The translations under genes were made by a program, and so were the position numbers. A stretch of 44,451 nucleotides of DNA from CAZTHL01 sp964613585 (GTDB taxonomy: Bacteria; Pseudomonadota; Alphaproteobacteria; DSM-16000; Inquilinaceae): positions 1 to 44,451 of the forward strand of contig CAZTHL010000026.1 of assembly GCA_964613585.1 (NCBI GenBank), read 5' to 3'. The notes below the pieces were generated by a model. It did no database searches. It was given only the letters and a program-made list of their open reading frames with translations, and was not told the origin of the DNA. Of the stretch, positions 25,225 through 34,066 are shown in pieces; the stretch's first letter is position 1; each line of letters starts with the position of its first letter.

Positions 25225-25891
25225 GCCGATGCCGGCGAGCCGCTGACATCGGTCATTCATGGGCTGCGCCGCGTCCGGCCATGTCGTCGTAGCCATCAAG
25301 GCAAATCCGGTATCGTGCCAGCAAGCATCACGGTTGACGCGTCTCCGCATGACATGCCGTGCCGTCTTTGGCGCCTCGCCCGGAACATTTCGTTGACAGC
25401 GTGCAGTCAAGCAGTCCCTGACCATGCCTCCGGACGAGCGAAAACTGACCAAACAAATACTCAAAACCAAAGTCGGCATCGCGAGCTTTAGCGCGGCGAT
25501 CCAGTCTTTTTCGCCACAGCGCGAGGAGGGAGTTGGGCTCCTCCGCTTCGCTTGCAATGAAAACTCTTGTAACTTGGCATGGTTCGGCGGGCGAACATGT
25601 TGACGGCAGAGCGATGGCGAATTTCTCTTCTTTTCGAGCCAAAGGTTTCTGCGATGGCAATGAGGGCATGGCCACATGCGGCGCGGCTCGCCAGCGACCG
25701 TTGTCGGCTTCGCGCTGGCGTCATGCCGGCACTGCCCGAAGCGGACAGATTGAAGGGGACGTGCATGGCAGGGCTTTGGCGTTGCTTGCGTCACCAGACG
25801 GGAAGGCTCTTGTCTGGGCCCCTTGCGGCATGACCGACCCTGGCGCTGGCCCGGGAACAACGCTGTCGGCGCTCGCGGCGGGGAGCGGACC
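25225..25891. other. A+T-richer gene-poor patch
   Basis: About 667 bp with markedly lower G+C than neighbours; 25430-25560 is close to 45% by eye (runs such as AAACTGACCAAACAAATACTCAAAACC). Two - strand frames (25328-25675 and 25488-25766) would encode 115 and 92 residues, with Lys/Arg-rich, non-family-like composition. I recognise neither. It may be a decayed foreign segment. Confidence 0.5.
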
Positions 25892-26638
25892 GTGGATCTC
25901 ATGATGCCGTTCGTGGCCGCCGTCTTCGGCGTGGCCGGGCTGGTCAAGGGCGGCCTGGGGCTCGGGCTGCCGCCGATCGCCATGGGACTGCTGGTGCTGG
26001 CCATGCCGCCCGTCGAGGCGGCGTCGCTGCTGGTCCTGCCGTCGTTCCTGACCAATGTGTGGCAGGCGGCGTCGGGCCCCCATCTGCTCCGGCTGCTGCG
26101 GCGGCTCTGGCCGGTCCTCGCCTTGTCGGCGCTTGCCACGCTGGCGGGCATCGGCTGGCTGGCCGACGGCGCGCCGGACCTGGCGATCGGCGCGCTCGGC
26201 CTGATCCTGTGCGCCTACGCCGCCGTCAGCCTGACACGGCCGCCCTGGCGTTTCGGAGCCCGGGTCGAGCCGTGGCTGGGCCCGCTGTCCGGGGCCTTCA
26301 CCGGCGTTGCCACCGCCGGCACCGGCGTCTCGGCCATGCCGATCGTGCCATATCTGCAGGCGATCGGCCTCGGGAAGGACGAGTTGATCCAGGCCATGGG
26401 GCTGTCCTTCACGGTGTCCGCGCTGGCGCTCGGGCTCAATCTCGCCATGTCCGGGGCGCTCTCGCTGTCGCTCGGCGGACCGGTGCTGGTCGCCGTGGCC
26501 GCCGTGCTCGCCGGCGTCGCCCTGGGCGCGCGGGTCCGCCGCCGCATCAAGGAGGACTCGTTTCGGCGCCTGTTCCTGGTAGGCCTGCTCCTGCTCGGCG
26601 GCTATCTGGCCATGCGGTCGATTGCGGCGCTGGCCTGA
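25892..26638 (+). CDS. TauE/SafE-family membrane exporter (DUF81)
   Basis: GTG at 25892 sits 7 bp after GGGAG and gives 248 residues with seven to eight hydrophobic segments. The family halves are visible: FGVAGLVKGGLGLGLPPIAMGLL at the start, SLLVLPSFLTNVWQA, and the second repeat GAFTGVATAGTGVSAMPIVPYLQAIGLGKDELIQAMGLSF. Members move sulfite, sulfoacetate or other organosulfur anions, but many are unassigned. The upstream open frame is excluded because of the ribosome site and lack of family match. Confidence 0.85.
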   Translation: MDLMMPFVAAVFGVAGLVKGGLGLGLPPIAMGLLVLAMPPVEAASLLVLPSFLTNVWQAASGPHLLRLLRRLWPVLALSALATLAGIGWLADGAPDLAIGALGLILCAYAAVSLTRPPWRFGARVEPWLGPLSGAFTGVATAGTGVSAMPIVPYLQAIGLGKDELIQAMGLSFTVSALALGLNLAMSGALSLSLGGPVLVAVAAVLAGVALGARVRRRIKEDSFRRLFLVGLLLLGGYLAMRSIAALA

Positions 26639-26723
26639 GGGCGTCGAAGCGAACCCCGGCATGCGAAGGCGCCGGACTCGGGCCGGGTCTTGCCGACGCT
26701 GCGCCCCGCTTCCGCCGGGCAGA

Positions 26724-26981
26724 CGGGTCGCCGACCGGGCGCTCGATGCCGACCTTGGTGGCGACCCGAACTCTTCCGTCGGCACAGCCGCCCGGGCGGG
26801 CCGCTACCACCCGGCCGATCGGCCGCTCGTTTTGGCCGCCCCCGTACATCTCGGTGGTGTCGATGAGGGTGACGCCGCGGTCGATCACCCGATGCTGCAG
26901 GCGCTCCGAGGCGGCGTCGTCCGACGGTCCGTAGAACTCGCTTATGCCCATGGCGCCGAAGCCGGGGGCCGAGACCCTGAG
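26724..26981 (-). pseudogene. Truncated aldo/keto reductase remnant
   Basis: Reading on -, an 86-residue stretch matches the N-terminal third of aldo/keto reductases: LRVSAPGFGAMGISEFYGPSD, then DRGVTLIDTTEMYGGGQNE with the catalytic Asp and Tyr positions, then RVRVATKVG with the catalytic Lys. After that, similarity stops abruptly and low-complexity Ala/Arg/Pro sequence follows; the start codon is also not obvious. The C-terminal two thirds of the barrel are missing, so it cannot work. It converges on the TauE/SafE gene. Confidence 0.72.
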
Positions 26982-27290
26982 ATCCGGTCCCGGCGGGCGC
27001 GTTGGCAGGAAGGTGCCAGGGGGTCTGTGCAGGATGGTCGAAACGCTTTCGGTCAAGGGATCATCCTTGCGCCCCGTGCTTGTCGCCGATCCGGACCGGA
27101 CAGCGAATGACCGATGACGCAATGCCGATCGGGTATCAGGCGAGAGCGCTGGTGCGGCGGCATGCACCCGGCGCCGCCCGGCCTTTGGCCGGGCCGCCTC
27201 GTCGTCGGGCGCGAGCCCGGTGGCGCTCGGCGCGGCGGTGCGGGTCGCCGTGGCTCCGGAGACCGGCCCCACGCGGACAGCGCCACCGCA

Positions 27291-27360
27291 GCCCGAGCCA
27301 ATGCCGCCCGAGCCAATGCCGCCCGAGCCAATGCCGCCCGAGCCAATGCCGCCCGAGCCA
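27291..27360. repeat. 15-bp tandem array ending in the assembly gap
   Basis: The unit GCCCGAGCCAATGCC is present 4.67 times without mismatch up to the first N. The first bases after the gap (ATGCC at 27461-27465) would complete the interrupted unit, so the hidden part is probably more copies. Frames give PEPMP, ARANA or WLGRH peptide repeats depending on strand, and none belongs to a recognisable gene. Confidence 0.85.
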
Positions 27361-27460
27361 NNNNNNNNNNNNNNNNNNNNNNNNNNNNNNNNNNNNNNNN
27401 NNNNNNNNNNNNNNNNNNNNNNNNNNNNNNNNNNNNNNNNNNNNNNNNNNNNNNNNNNNN
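27361..27460. other. Assembly gap (100 N)
   Basis: Exactly 100 undetermined bases, a conventional scaffold-gap length, so the true distance is unknown. It interrupts a tandem repeat, which explains the break. Confidence 0.97.
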
Positions 27461-27580
27461 ATGCCGCGTTGCTCGCGGCTGGCCGGCCGTGGGGAAGGGT
27501 GAGGTCGTCCTCGAAGCCGATGCGGGTGTCCTGCCCGTCCTCCCGGGCACGCTCCCGCCGTCGATCGCGTTCCTGGATCG

Positions 27581-27682
27581 CGCATCACCGAGCGCGCCGG
27601 CTGCGACGTGCCGTTCGCCAGCATCGACAAGGCGCTCGATCAACTGCAGGCGAATGGCTACGTGTCGGCAACGGTTCCTTAA
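27581..27682 (+). pseudogene. Short winged-helix remnant (PadR-like)
   Basis: A 33-residue run reads RITERAGCDVPFASIDKALD followed by QLQANGYVSATVP and a stop. This resembles the recognition-helix part of PadR-type regulators (I-T-E-R-x-G-x-D-V-x-F-A-S-I-x-x-A-L-x-x-L-x-A-x-G-Y-V). Upstream sequence in this frame is low-complexity and the stop comes early, so only a fragment is left. The match is by eye and short. Confidence 0.35.
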
Positions 27683-27931
27683 CCCCTCCCGCGGCATCCT
27701 CGGGCTCGTCAACGGGCGAGGTGCGCCTGGCGCCGGCTCGGCAGTCGATGCCGCCGGAGCCCTGCCGCCCGCGCCCTCGGCTGCCGTCCGGGTTACGGGT
27801 GGCGGCCGGGTCACCCTACGCTTCCCGACAAAAAGCTACCCGACGCGGCCGCCGGGCGTGTCGGGGACGCCGCGGCAGGCGCCGGCGCCCCGATCCCGCG
27901 TCCGGCGCGCCCGGGCCCCGGCCGCCCCGGC

Positions 27932-28897
<966 letters not shown>

Positions 28898-28996
28898 CCG
28901 TCCTGCCTCCTTGTGTGCAGCAATCTGCGGCGGCCGTGCCCGGCGCGGGGCGTCCGCCGCCATTTTGCCCGAACGTCGCTGTAAATTAGCGTGTTT

Positions 28997-29009
28997 CCAC
29001 AGTCTATGG
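28997..29009. promoter_or_regulatory. Imperfect dyad in the cysK promoter region
   Basis: CCACAGTCTATGG is a 13-bp imperfect palindrome (CCA...TGG ends) about 100 bp before the cysK start, beside an A+T-rich TAAATTA stretch (28982-28988) that could serve as its -10 region on -. The upstream neighbour encodes an Rrf2-type repressor, so a regulator site is plausible but unproven. Confidence 0.3.
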
Positions 29010-29067
29010 CGTGCTATTGCGGACCGCAAGCCGCGTTGCCGGGCGTTGAGGACGGCAGCCTGCCGGG

Positions 29068-29523
29068 TCAGATGGAGAAGTCGGCCGGTCGCTCCAAGGC
29101 GCGCGGGATCTCCTGGGTGCGGGCGCGCTCGCACAGATCCTCGATGGTGAGCGCGTCGAGCCGGCCCATGCAGTGCTCCTGCAGCTCCTGCCAGAGCGGC
29201 CGGACCACCCGTTGACCGAGCTCGGAGCCCGGCGCCTCCTCGGGCTCCTCGCTGGCGGCCTCCATGGCGCGGATCACCCGGACCACCTCGCCCACGGAGA
29301 TGCGGCGGCGCTCGCGGGCCAGCCGATAGCCGCCGCGTGGCCCGCGCACGCCGGCCAGCACGCCGGCGCGGACAAGGTGCTGGAGCACCTGCTCGAGATA
29401 GCGGCGCGGGATGCCCTGGCGGCGGGTGATCTCGCCGCTCTGCACCGGCGCGTCGACAGAGTTGTAGGCGATGTCGAGCACCGCCTCGATGGCGAACAGC
29501 AGCTTCTTGGAGAGCTTGAACAT
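29068..29523 (-). CDS. Rrf2-family transcriptional regulator
   Basis: ATG at 29523 gives 151 residues starting FKLSKKLLFAIEAVLDIAYN, the family N-terminus; an ATG at 29589 that overlaps the dut stop (ATGA) would add 22 unlike residues and could be the coupled start. The winged helix is clear: ITRRQGIPRRYLEQVLQHLVRAGVLAGVRGPRGGYRLA. The three closely spaced Cys of IscR (near 92-104) are absent; only Cys118 and Cys131 exist, so it probably has no IscR-type Fe-S cluster. With cysK just downstream, a CymR-like role in cysteine/sulfur control is likely (inference). Confidence 0.87.
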   Translation of the reverse strand: MFKLSKKLLFAIEAVLDIAYNSVDAPVQSGEITRRQGIPRRYLEQVLQHLVRAGVLAGVRGPRGGYRLARERRRISVGEVVRVIRAMEAASEEPEEAPGSELGQRVVRPLWQELQEHCMGRLDALTIEDLCERARTQEIPRALERPADFSI

Positions 29524-29585
29524 TCCGTCGCTTGTGGCTCCCTTGGGGGTCGCCCGGGGCTGGGGGGTCATGCGGCAGGGATCGG

Positions 29586-30038
29586 TCATCGCCGCCCCGT
29601 CGAGCCGAAGCCGCCGGCAGCGCGCGGCGTGGGCGGCAAGGCGTCGGTCTCGGCCCAGCGGAGCGTGGCCACGGCGGCCAGCACCAGCTGGGCGATGCGG
29701 TCGCCGCGACGCAGTGTCACCGGCTCGGCGCCGAGATTGATCAGCAGCACGCCGACCTCGCCGCGATAATCGGCGTCGATGGTGCCCGGGGCGTTGAGCA
29801 CGGTGAGCCCGTGCCGCAGGGCGAGGCCGGAGCGTGGCCGGACCTGCGCCTCGAGGCCGGGGGGCAAGGCGATCGAGAGGCCGGTCGGCACCAGCGTCCG
29901 CTCGCCCGGCGCGAGCAGCCGATCGCTCTCGAGCGCGGCGAGCAGGTCGAGCCCGGCGGCGCCGGCGCTGGCATAGGTGGGTAGTGGCAGGTCGACGGCG
30001 TGCGGCAGCCGCTGCACGGGGACGGTCACGGCGGTCAC
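29586..30038 (-). CDS. dut: dUTP diphosphatase
   Basis: 150 residues, the usual trimeric dUTPase size. It splits dUTP to dUMP, preventing uracil in DNA and feeding dTMP synthesis. The five motifs are visible: SAGAAGLDLLA (1), PRSGLALRHG (2), GTIDADYRGEVGV (3, with the catalytic Asp and uracil-binding Tyr), RRGDRIAQLVL (4) and a C-terminal GGFGSTGR arm (5). It starts inside the coaBC stop (ATGA), a gene order common in proteobacteria. Confidence 0.95.
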   Translation of the reverse strand: MTAVTVPVQRLPHAVDLPLPTYASAGAAGLDLLAALESDRLLAPGERTLVPTGLSIALPPGLEAQVRPRSGLALRHGLTVLNAPGTIDADYRGEVGVLLINLGAEPVTLRRGDRIAQLVLAAVATLRWAETDALPPTPRAAGGFGSTGRR

Positions 30039-31321
30039 GGCGGCGCGACCCGGGCGACGGGAGGATCCACAGGACTGGCGCGGAGCCGGTCGGCGACGAG
30101 CCGGGCCAGCCGCTCGGCCACCGCCTCCTTGGTGGCCGGCGGCCAGGAGTCGACGGTGCCGTCCTCGCGGATCAGGTGGACCGTGGTGCGGGTCCCGCCG
30201 AAGGTGCCGGCGGCGGGTGAGACGTCGTTGGCGAGGATCCAGTCACAGCCTTTTCGAGCCCGCTTGCCGAGCGCCTGCTCGACGACCCGCTCGGTCTCGG
30301 CGGCGAAGCCGATCACCAGCCTCGGCCTTTCGGCGCCGGGGCGGGCCAGGGTGCCCAGGATGTCCGGGTTCTCGGTGAGCGTCAGCACCGGCGGTCCGGC
30401 ATCGTTCTTCTTCAGCTTCCGCGGGCCCGCCTCGGCGACCCGCCAGTCGGCCACCGCGGCGGCGCAGACGGCGACGTCGACCGGCAGCGCGGCCCGGCAG
30501 GCCTCGAGCATCTCCCGGGCGGTGGTCACCCGTGCCATGGCGACGCCCGGCGGATCCGGCTCGTGGGTCGGGCCGCTGACGAGCACGACCTCGGCGCCGA
30601 GCCGCGCAAGCGCGCCGGCGATGGCATGACCCTGCTTGCCGGACGAGCGGTTGGCGATGTACCGAACAGGGTCAATCGGCTCGTGGGTCGGGCCGCTGGT
30701 GACGAGCGCGCGGCGGCCGAGCAGATGGGGCGTGGCGCCGTGCTCCAGAAGCTGCGATTCGCCCAGACGACGCGGCTCGGGCGCGAGCAGGCTCTCGATC
30801 GCCTGGAGCAGCTCGTCCGGCTCGACCATCCGGCCATAGCCGTGCTCCTGGCAGGCCATGGGCCCCTCGTTGGGGCCGACCGTGCGGATGCCGCGGTGAC
30901 GAAGCCGGGCCAGGTTGTCCTGGGTTGCCGGATGCTCCCACATCCGCACGTTCATGGCCGGGGCGACTAGGACCGGCTTGTCGGTGGCCAGGAGGACCGT
31001 GCTGGCCAGGTCGTCGGCGAGCCCGGCAGCCATGCGCGCCAGAAGGTCGGCCGTGGCGGGCGCGACCACCAGGAGGTCGGCCTCGCGCGACAGCCGGATG
31101 TGGCCCATCTCGGCCTCGTCGGTGAGCGACCACAGGTCCATGTACACCTTTTCTTCACTGAGGGCTGATACCGAGAGCGGCGTCACAAAGCGGCTGCCGC
31201 CCGCGGTCAGGACGCAGCGGACGGCGGCGCCGCGCTCGCGGAGGCGGCGGATCAGCTCCAATGTCTTGTAGGCGGCGATGCCGCCCGAGATGATCAGCAG
31301 GATGCGTTTACCGGACAGCAC
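30035..31321 (-). CDS. coaBC: Bifunctional phosphopantothenoylcysteine decarboxylase / phosphopantothenate-cysteine ligase
   Basis: 428 residues from a GTG at 31321. Residues 1-190 are the CoaC flavin decarboxylase (ISGGIAAYKTLELIRRL, the catalytic His in MGHIRLSREADLLVVAPATA, PAMNVRMWEHPATQDN, and GYGRMVEP). Residues about 200-428 are the CoaB ligase (LVTSGPTHEPIDPVRYIANRSSGKQG, AAVADWRV, KLKK, FAAET). Together they make 4'-phosphopantetheine for CoA. The motif SGPTHEP occurs twice (30.56 and 30.68 kb), which also makes a repeated 20-base DNA word. It is first in a coaBC-dut-(rrf2) unit. Confidence 0.95.
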   Translation of the reverse strand: MLSGKRILLIISGGIAAYKTLELIRRLRERGAAVRCVLTAGGSRFVTPLSVSALSEEKVYMDLWSLTDEAEMGHIRLSREADLLVVAPATADLLARMAAGLADDLASTVLLATDKPVLVAPAMNVRMWEHPATQDNLARLRHRGIRTVGPNEGPMACQEHGYGRMVEPDELLQAIESLLAPEPRRLGESQLLEHGATPHLLGRRALVTSGPTHEPIDPVRYIANRSSGKQGHAIAGALARLGAEVVLVSGPTHEPDPPGVAMARVTTAREMLEACRAALPVDVAVCAAAVADWRVAEAGPRKLKKNDAGPPVLTLTENPDILGTLARPGAERPRLVIGFAAETERVVEQALGKRARKGCDWILANDVSPAAGTFGGTRTTVHLIREDGTVDSWPPATKEAVAERLARLVADRLRASPVDPPVARVAPP

Positions 31322-31350
31322 GATCTCGTCGCCTCAAAGCACGGGCACCG

Positions 31351-31379
31351 ATTGTAGTTTTCAGCTTAATTCGCGTCGA
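31351..31379 (-). promoter_or_regulatory. Candidate promoter for coaBC-dut
   Basis: On -, TCGACG (31379-31374) and TACAAT (31356-31351) are 17 bp apart and 30 bp before the GTG. The -10 is close to consensus; the -35 is weaker. Base composition drops here, as expected for a promoter. Confidence 0.42.
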
Positions 31380-31488
31380 GCGCCGTACAAGGCCCAGACC
31401 GCCCCATTGACGAACCCTTTGGTATCAAAGTCAGTGGCTTTCGTCACATCAAGTGTGTTGAAAGAGGGAGATGGTGGCGTTTCTGACG

Positions 31489-31950
31489 TCAGCGCTCGGC
31501 GGGGGCGGGCCAGATCGTCTGACGCAAGGCCTCGCCCAGGGCGATCGCCGCCGCCTGGGCGACATTGAGCGAGCGGAGGCCGGGCTGAAGCGGGATGCGC
31601 AGTCTATGGTCCGCCGCGTCATGAACGGCCGGCGGCACGCCGCCGCTCTCCCGGCCCATGAGCAGCCGGTCGTCGGCATGGTAGGCAATATCAATGTGAC
31701 GCCTGTCGCCGCGGGTCGTGAGCAGCAGAAGGCGGCCGCGATGGGGGGCCTGCCGGTAGGCCGCCCAGCTCGCATGGCGATGCAGGTCGAGACGATCGGC
31801 GTAGTCGAGCGCGGCGCGTCGAAGGCGCCGGTCATCGAGCAGGAAGCCGCACGGCTCGATGATGTCCAGGCCGACGCCGAACGCGGCGGCGAGACGCATC
31901 ATGGCGCCGGTGTTCTGCGGGATGTCCGGCTCGAAGAGGACGAGGCGCAT
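31489..31950 (-). CDS. trmL: tRNA (cytidine(34)-2'-O)-methyltransferase (SPOUT family)
   Basis: ATG at 31950 gives 153 residues. The SPOUT knot pattern is complete: NTGAMMRLAAAFGVGLDIIEPCGF, LLMGRESGGVP (SAM loop) and SLNVAQAAAIALGEALRQ at the C-terminus. It methylates the 2'-OH of wobble C/U34 in two leucine tRNAs. The open frame upstream to 32511 is a shadow of the Rieske gene on the other strand. It is divergent from the bc1 operon. Confidence 0.93.
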   Translation of the reverse strand: MRLVLFEPDIPQNTGAMMRLAAAFGVGLDIIEPCGFLLDDRRLRRAALDYADRLDLHRHASWAAYRQAPHRGRLLLLTTRGDRRHIDIAYHADDRLLMGRESGGVPPAVHDAADHRLRIPLQPGLRSLNVAQAAAIALGEALRQTIWPAPAER

Positions 31951-32021
31951 CGAGGCTCCCGTGGGCGGATTGTCGCACCGGCGGATTTTCGATCCTCTGC
32001 AGGGGTGCGGCCATCCGTACT

Positions 32022-32050
32022 TTGCAAGTTTGTGAAGCGGACGGTATATC
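32022..32050 (+). promoter_or_regulatory. Promoter of the bc1 operon
   Basis: TTGCAA (32022-32027) and TATATC (32045-32050) are exactly 17 bp apart in an A+T-richer stretch, about 100 bp before the Rieske gene. This is the best sigma-70-like match in the window apart from the one at the right edge. Confidence 0.6.
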
Positions 32051-32149
32051 CTCTTTCGCAGTGCGGCGAGATAGCGTGCCGGGACGGGCGCGCTCGGCTG
32101 CGCGTTGCGGCACTCGAAGCAAGCCGATGCAGCACTGGGCGAGATGGGA

Positions 32150-32698
32150 ATGACGGACATCACTTCCGAGGACACGGTTGAGCAGGGGACCACGAGGCGT
32201 GACTTCCTGTATCTGACCACCGCCGCCGTGGGCGCCGTCGGCGTCCTGGGCTTTGCCTGGCCGTTCATCGACAGCATGAACCCTTCTGCTGACGTCCTGG
32301 CCTTGGCGACGATCGACGTGGACATCTCTCCAATCGCGGTCGGCCAGGCGATCACGGTCACGTGGCGCGGCAAGCCGGTGTTCATCCGGCATCGGACTCC
32401 TGAAGAGATCGAGCTGGCGCGGCAGACCGAGCTCGGTGGGCTGATTGATCCGCAGCCGGATGCGGAGCGGGTGCTCCAGCCCGAATGGCTCGTGGTGATC
32501 GGCATCTGCACCCACCTCGGCTGTGTACCGCTGGGGCAGAAGCCGAACGACGATCGGGGCGAGTTCGGCGGCTACTTCTGTCCGTGCCATGGCTCTCATT
32601 ACGACACGGCCGGCCGGATCCGCCGTGGGCCGGCGCCCAGGAATCTCGACCTTCCGGAGTACGTCTTCCTCGACGAGACGACGATCCGCATCGGCTGA
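32150..32698 (+). CDS. petA: Ubiquinol-cytochrome c reductase iron-sulfur (Rieske) subunit
   Basis: ATG at 32150 gives 182 residues; ATG codons at 32144 and 32105 are alternatives. A twin-arginine motif TTRRDFLYL (14-22) precedes the membrane anchor (about 24-40), as in bacterial Rieske proteins exported by Tat. The 2Fe-2S site is Cys120 and His122 (CTHLGC, 120-125) plus Cys144 and His147 (CPCHGSHYD, 144-151), with Cys125-Cys146 forming the disulfide. It takes electrons from ubiquinol at the periplasmic face. First gene of petABC. Confidence 0.95.
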   Translation: MTDITSEDTVEQGTTRRDFLYLTTAAVGAVGVLGFAWPFIDSMNPSADVLALATIDVDISPIAVGQAITVTWRGKPVFIRHRTPEEIELARQTELGGLIDPQPDAERVLQPEWLVVIGICTHLGCVPLGQKPNDDRGEFGGYFCPCHGSHYDTAGRIRRGPAPRNLDLPEYVFLDETTIRIG

Positions 32699-32746
32699 CC
32701 GCGGCGGAAGCTCAAAGGCCCCTAGGATTGAAGGAATTTCCCGGTC

Positions 32747-34066
32747 ATGGCTCACGGCTTGGCGCATTCCGAATTCAAGAACCCGATGATCCGGTGGGTC
32801 GATGAGCGGCTGCCGATCTTCACCATGATGCACAAGGAGTACGGGGTCTTCCCGACTCCACGAAACTTCAATTATTTCTGGAACTTCGGCGCCCTGGCGA
32901 TGATCGTGCTCATGGTCATGATCGTCACCGGCATTTTTTTGGCGATGCATTACACGGCGCACGTCGATCATGCCTTTGCCAGCGTCGAGCGCATCATGCG
33001 CGACGTCAATTACGGCTGGCTGCTGCGCTACGTGCACATGAACGGCGCCGCGATGTTCTTTATTGTGGTCTACATCCATATATTTCGGGGTTTGTATTAC
33101 GGTTCGTACAAGAAGCCGCGCGAACTGCTGTGGATCCTGGGGGTGGTGATCCTGATCCTGATGATGGCCACAGCGTTCATGGGTTACGTGCTGCCATGGG
33201 GTCAGATGAGTTTTTGGGCAGCTACGGTGATCACTAATCTTTTTTCGGCCGTTCCATTGGTAGGGGATCCGATTGTCCAGTGGATGTGGGGCGGCTTTTC
33301 GGTCGACAATCCGACGCTCAACCGCTTCTACTCCTTGCACTACCTGCTGCCGTTCGTGATCGTGGGTGTGGTCTTTCTGCACGTCGCGGCGCTGCATGTG
33401 ACCGGTTCCAACAATCCCCTTGGGGTTGAGCCGAAAGGGCCGCAAGATACCCTGCCGTTCCATCCCTACTACACGGTCAAGGACGGCTTCGGCACCGGCA
33501 TCTTCCTTCTTTTCTTTGCCTTTTTTGTGTTCTTTGCGCCAAACTACATGGGCCACCCGGACAACTATATTCCGGCTGACCCGCTGGTTACCCCCGCGCA
33601 CATTGTGCCAGAGTGGTACTTTCTGCCGTTCTATGCGATCCTGCGCGCGATCACGTTCGACATCGGGCTGTTCATCTTCTTCGGGCCGACGATCATCCCG
33701 GCCAAGCTTGGCGGCGTCATCGCCATGTTCGGGTCGGTGCTGATCCTTTTTGCCCTTCCATGGCTGGATACGTCGCCCGTGCGGAGCACCCGCTTCCGAC
33801 CCCTTTACAAGCCCTTCTTCTGGCTTCTTGTGGCTGTGCTGGTGCTGCTCGGCTACTGCGGCGCCAAGCCGGCCGAGGGGATCTGGGTGGTGATCGCGCA
33901 GCTTGGCACCGCCTACTATTTCTTCCACTTCCTCGTGCTTCTGCCAATCCTCGGCAGGATCGAGACGCCGCGTCCCCTGCCACGAAGCATCAGCGAGCCG
34001 GTCCTGGCGCCGGGCGGCGGTCCTCTGCCGGCCGGGGCAGCCGCGAAGCCGATGGAGAAGTCGTGA
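32747..34066 (+). CDS. petB: Ubiquinol-cytochrome c reductase cytochrome b
   Basis: 439 residues, eight membrane helices. Haem ligands are His97, His111, His198 and His212 (14-residue spacing in both helix pairs). The Qo-site PEWY is at 288-291, and GYVLPWGQMSFWAATVITNL is the helix C/cd1 region. The full-length single-chain form is typical of alphaproteobacteria. The C-terminus is extended and Pro/Ala-rich. The stop overlaps the cytochrome c1 start (TGATG). Confidence 0.97.
   Translation: MAHGLAHSEFKNPMIRWVDERLPIFTMMHKEYGVFPTPRNFNYFWNFGALAMIVLMVMIVTGIFLAMHYTAHVDHAFASVERIMRDVNYGWLLRYVHMNGAAMFFIVVYIHIFRGLYYGSYKKPRELLWILGVVILILMMATAFMGYVLPWGQMSFWAATVITNLFSAVPLVGDPIVQWMWGGFSVDNPTLNRFYSLHYLLPFVIVGVVFLHVAALHVTGSNNPLGVEPKGPQDTLPFHPYYTVKDGFGTGIFLLFFAFFVFFAPNYMGHPDNYIPADPLVTPAHIVPEWYFLPFYAILRAITFDIGLFIFFGPTIIPAKLGGVIAMFGSVLILFALPWLDTSPVRSTRFRPLYKPFFWLLVAVLVLLGYCGAKPAEGIWVVIAQLGTAYYFFHFLVLLPILGRIETPRPLPRSISEPVLAPGGGPLPAGAAAKPMEKS

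Larger units (their letters stand above)
26639..27931. other. Decayed 1.3-kb region with assembly gap
   Basis: No intact gene. It holds a truncated aldo/keto reductase remnant (-), a 15-bp tandem array, a 100-N gap (27361-27460) and a short winged-helix remnant (+). The rest gives only Pro/Arg/Ala-rich frames on all strands. Confidence 0.6.

Noticed and set aside
24460..26151. Upstream extension of the lolA frame (to 778 residues)
   Set aside because: Covers bluB on the other strand and the A+T-rich patch; no family match before the LolA signal peptide.
31832..33928. 698-residue antisense frame opposite the bc1 genes
   Set aside because: Runs opposite petA and petB, His/Asp-rich mirror of hydrophobic codons; only the trmL end (another frame) is real.
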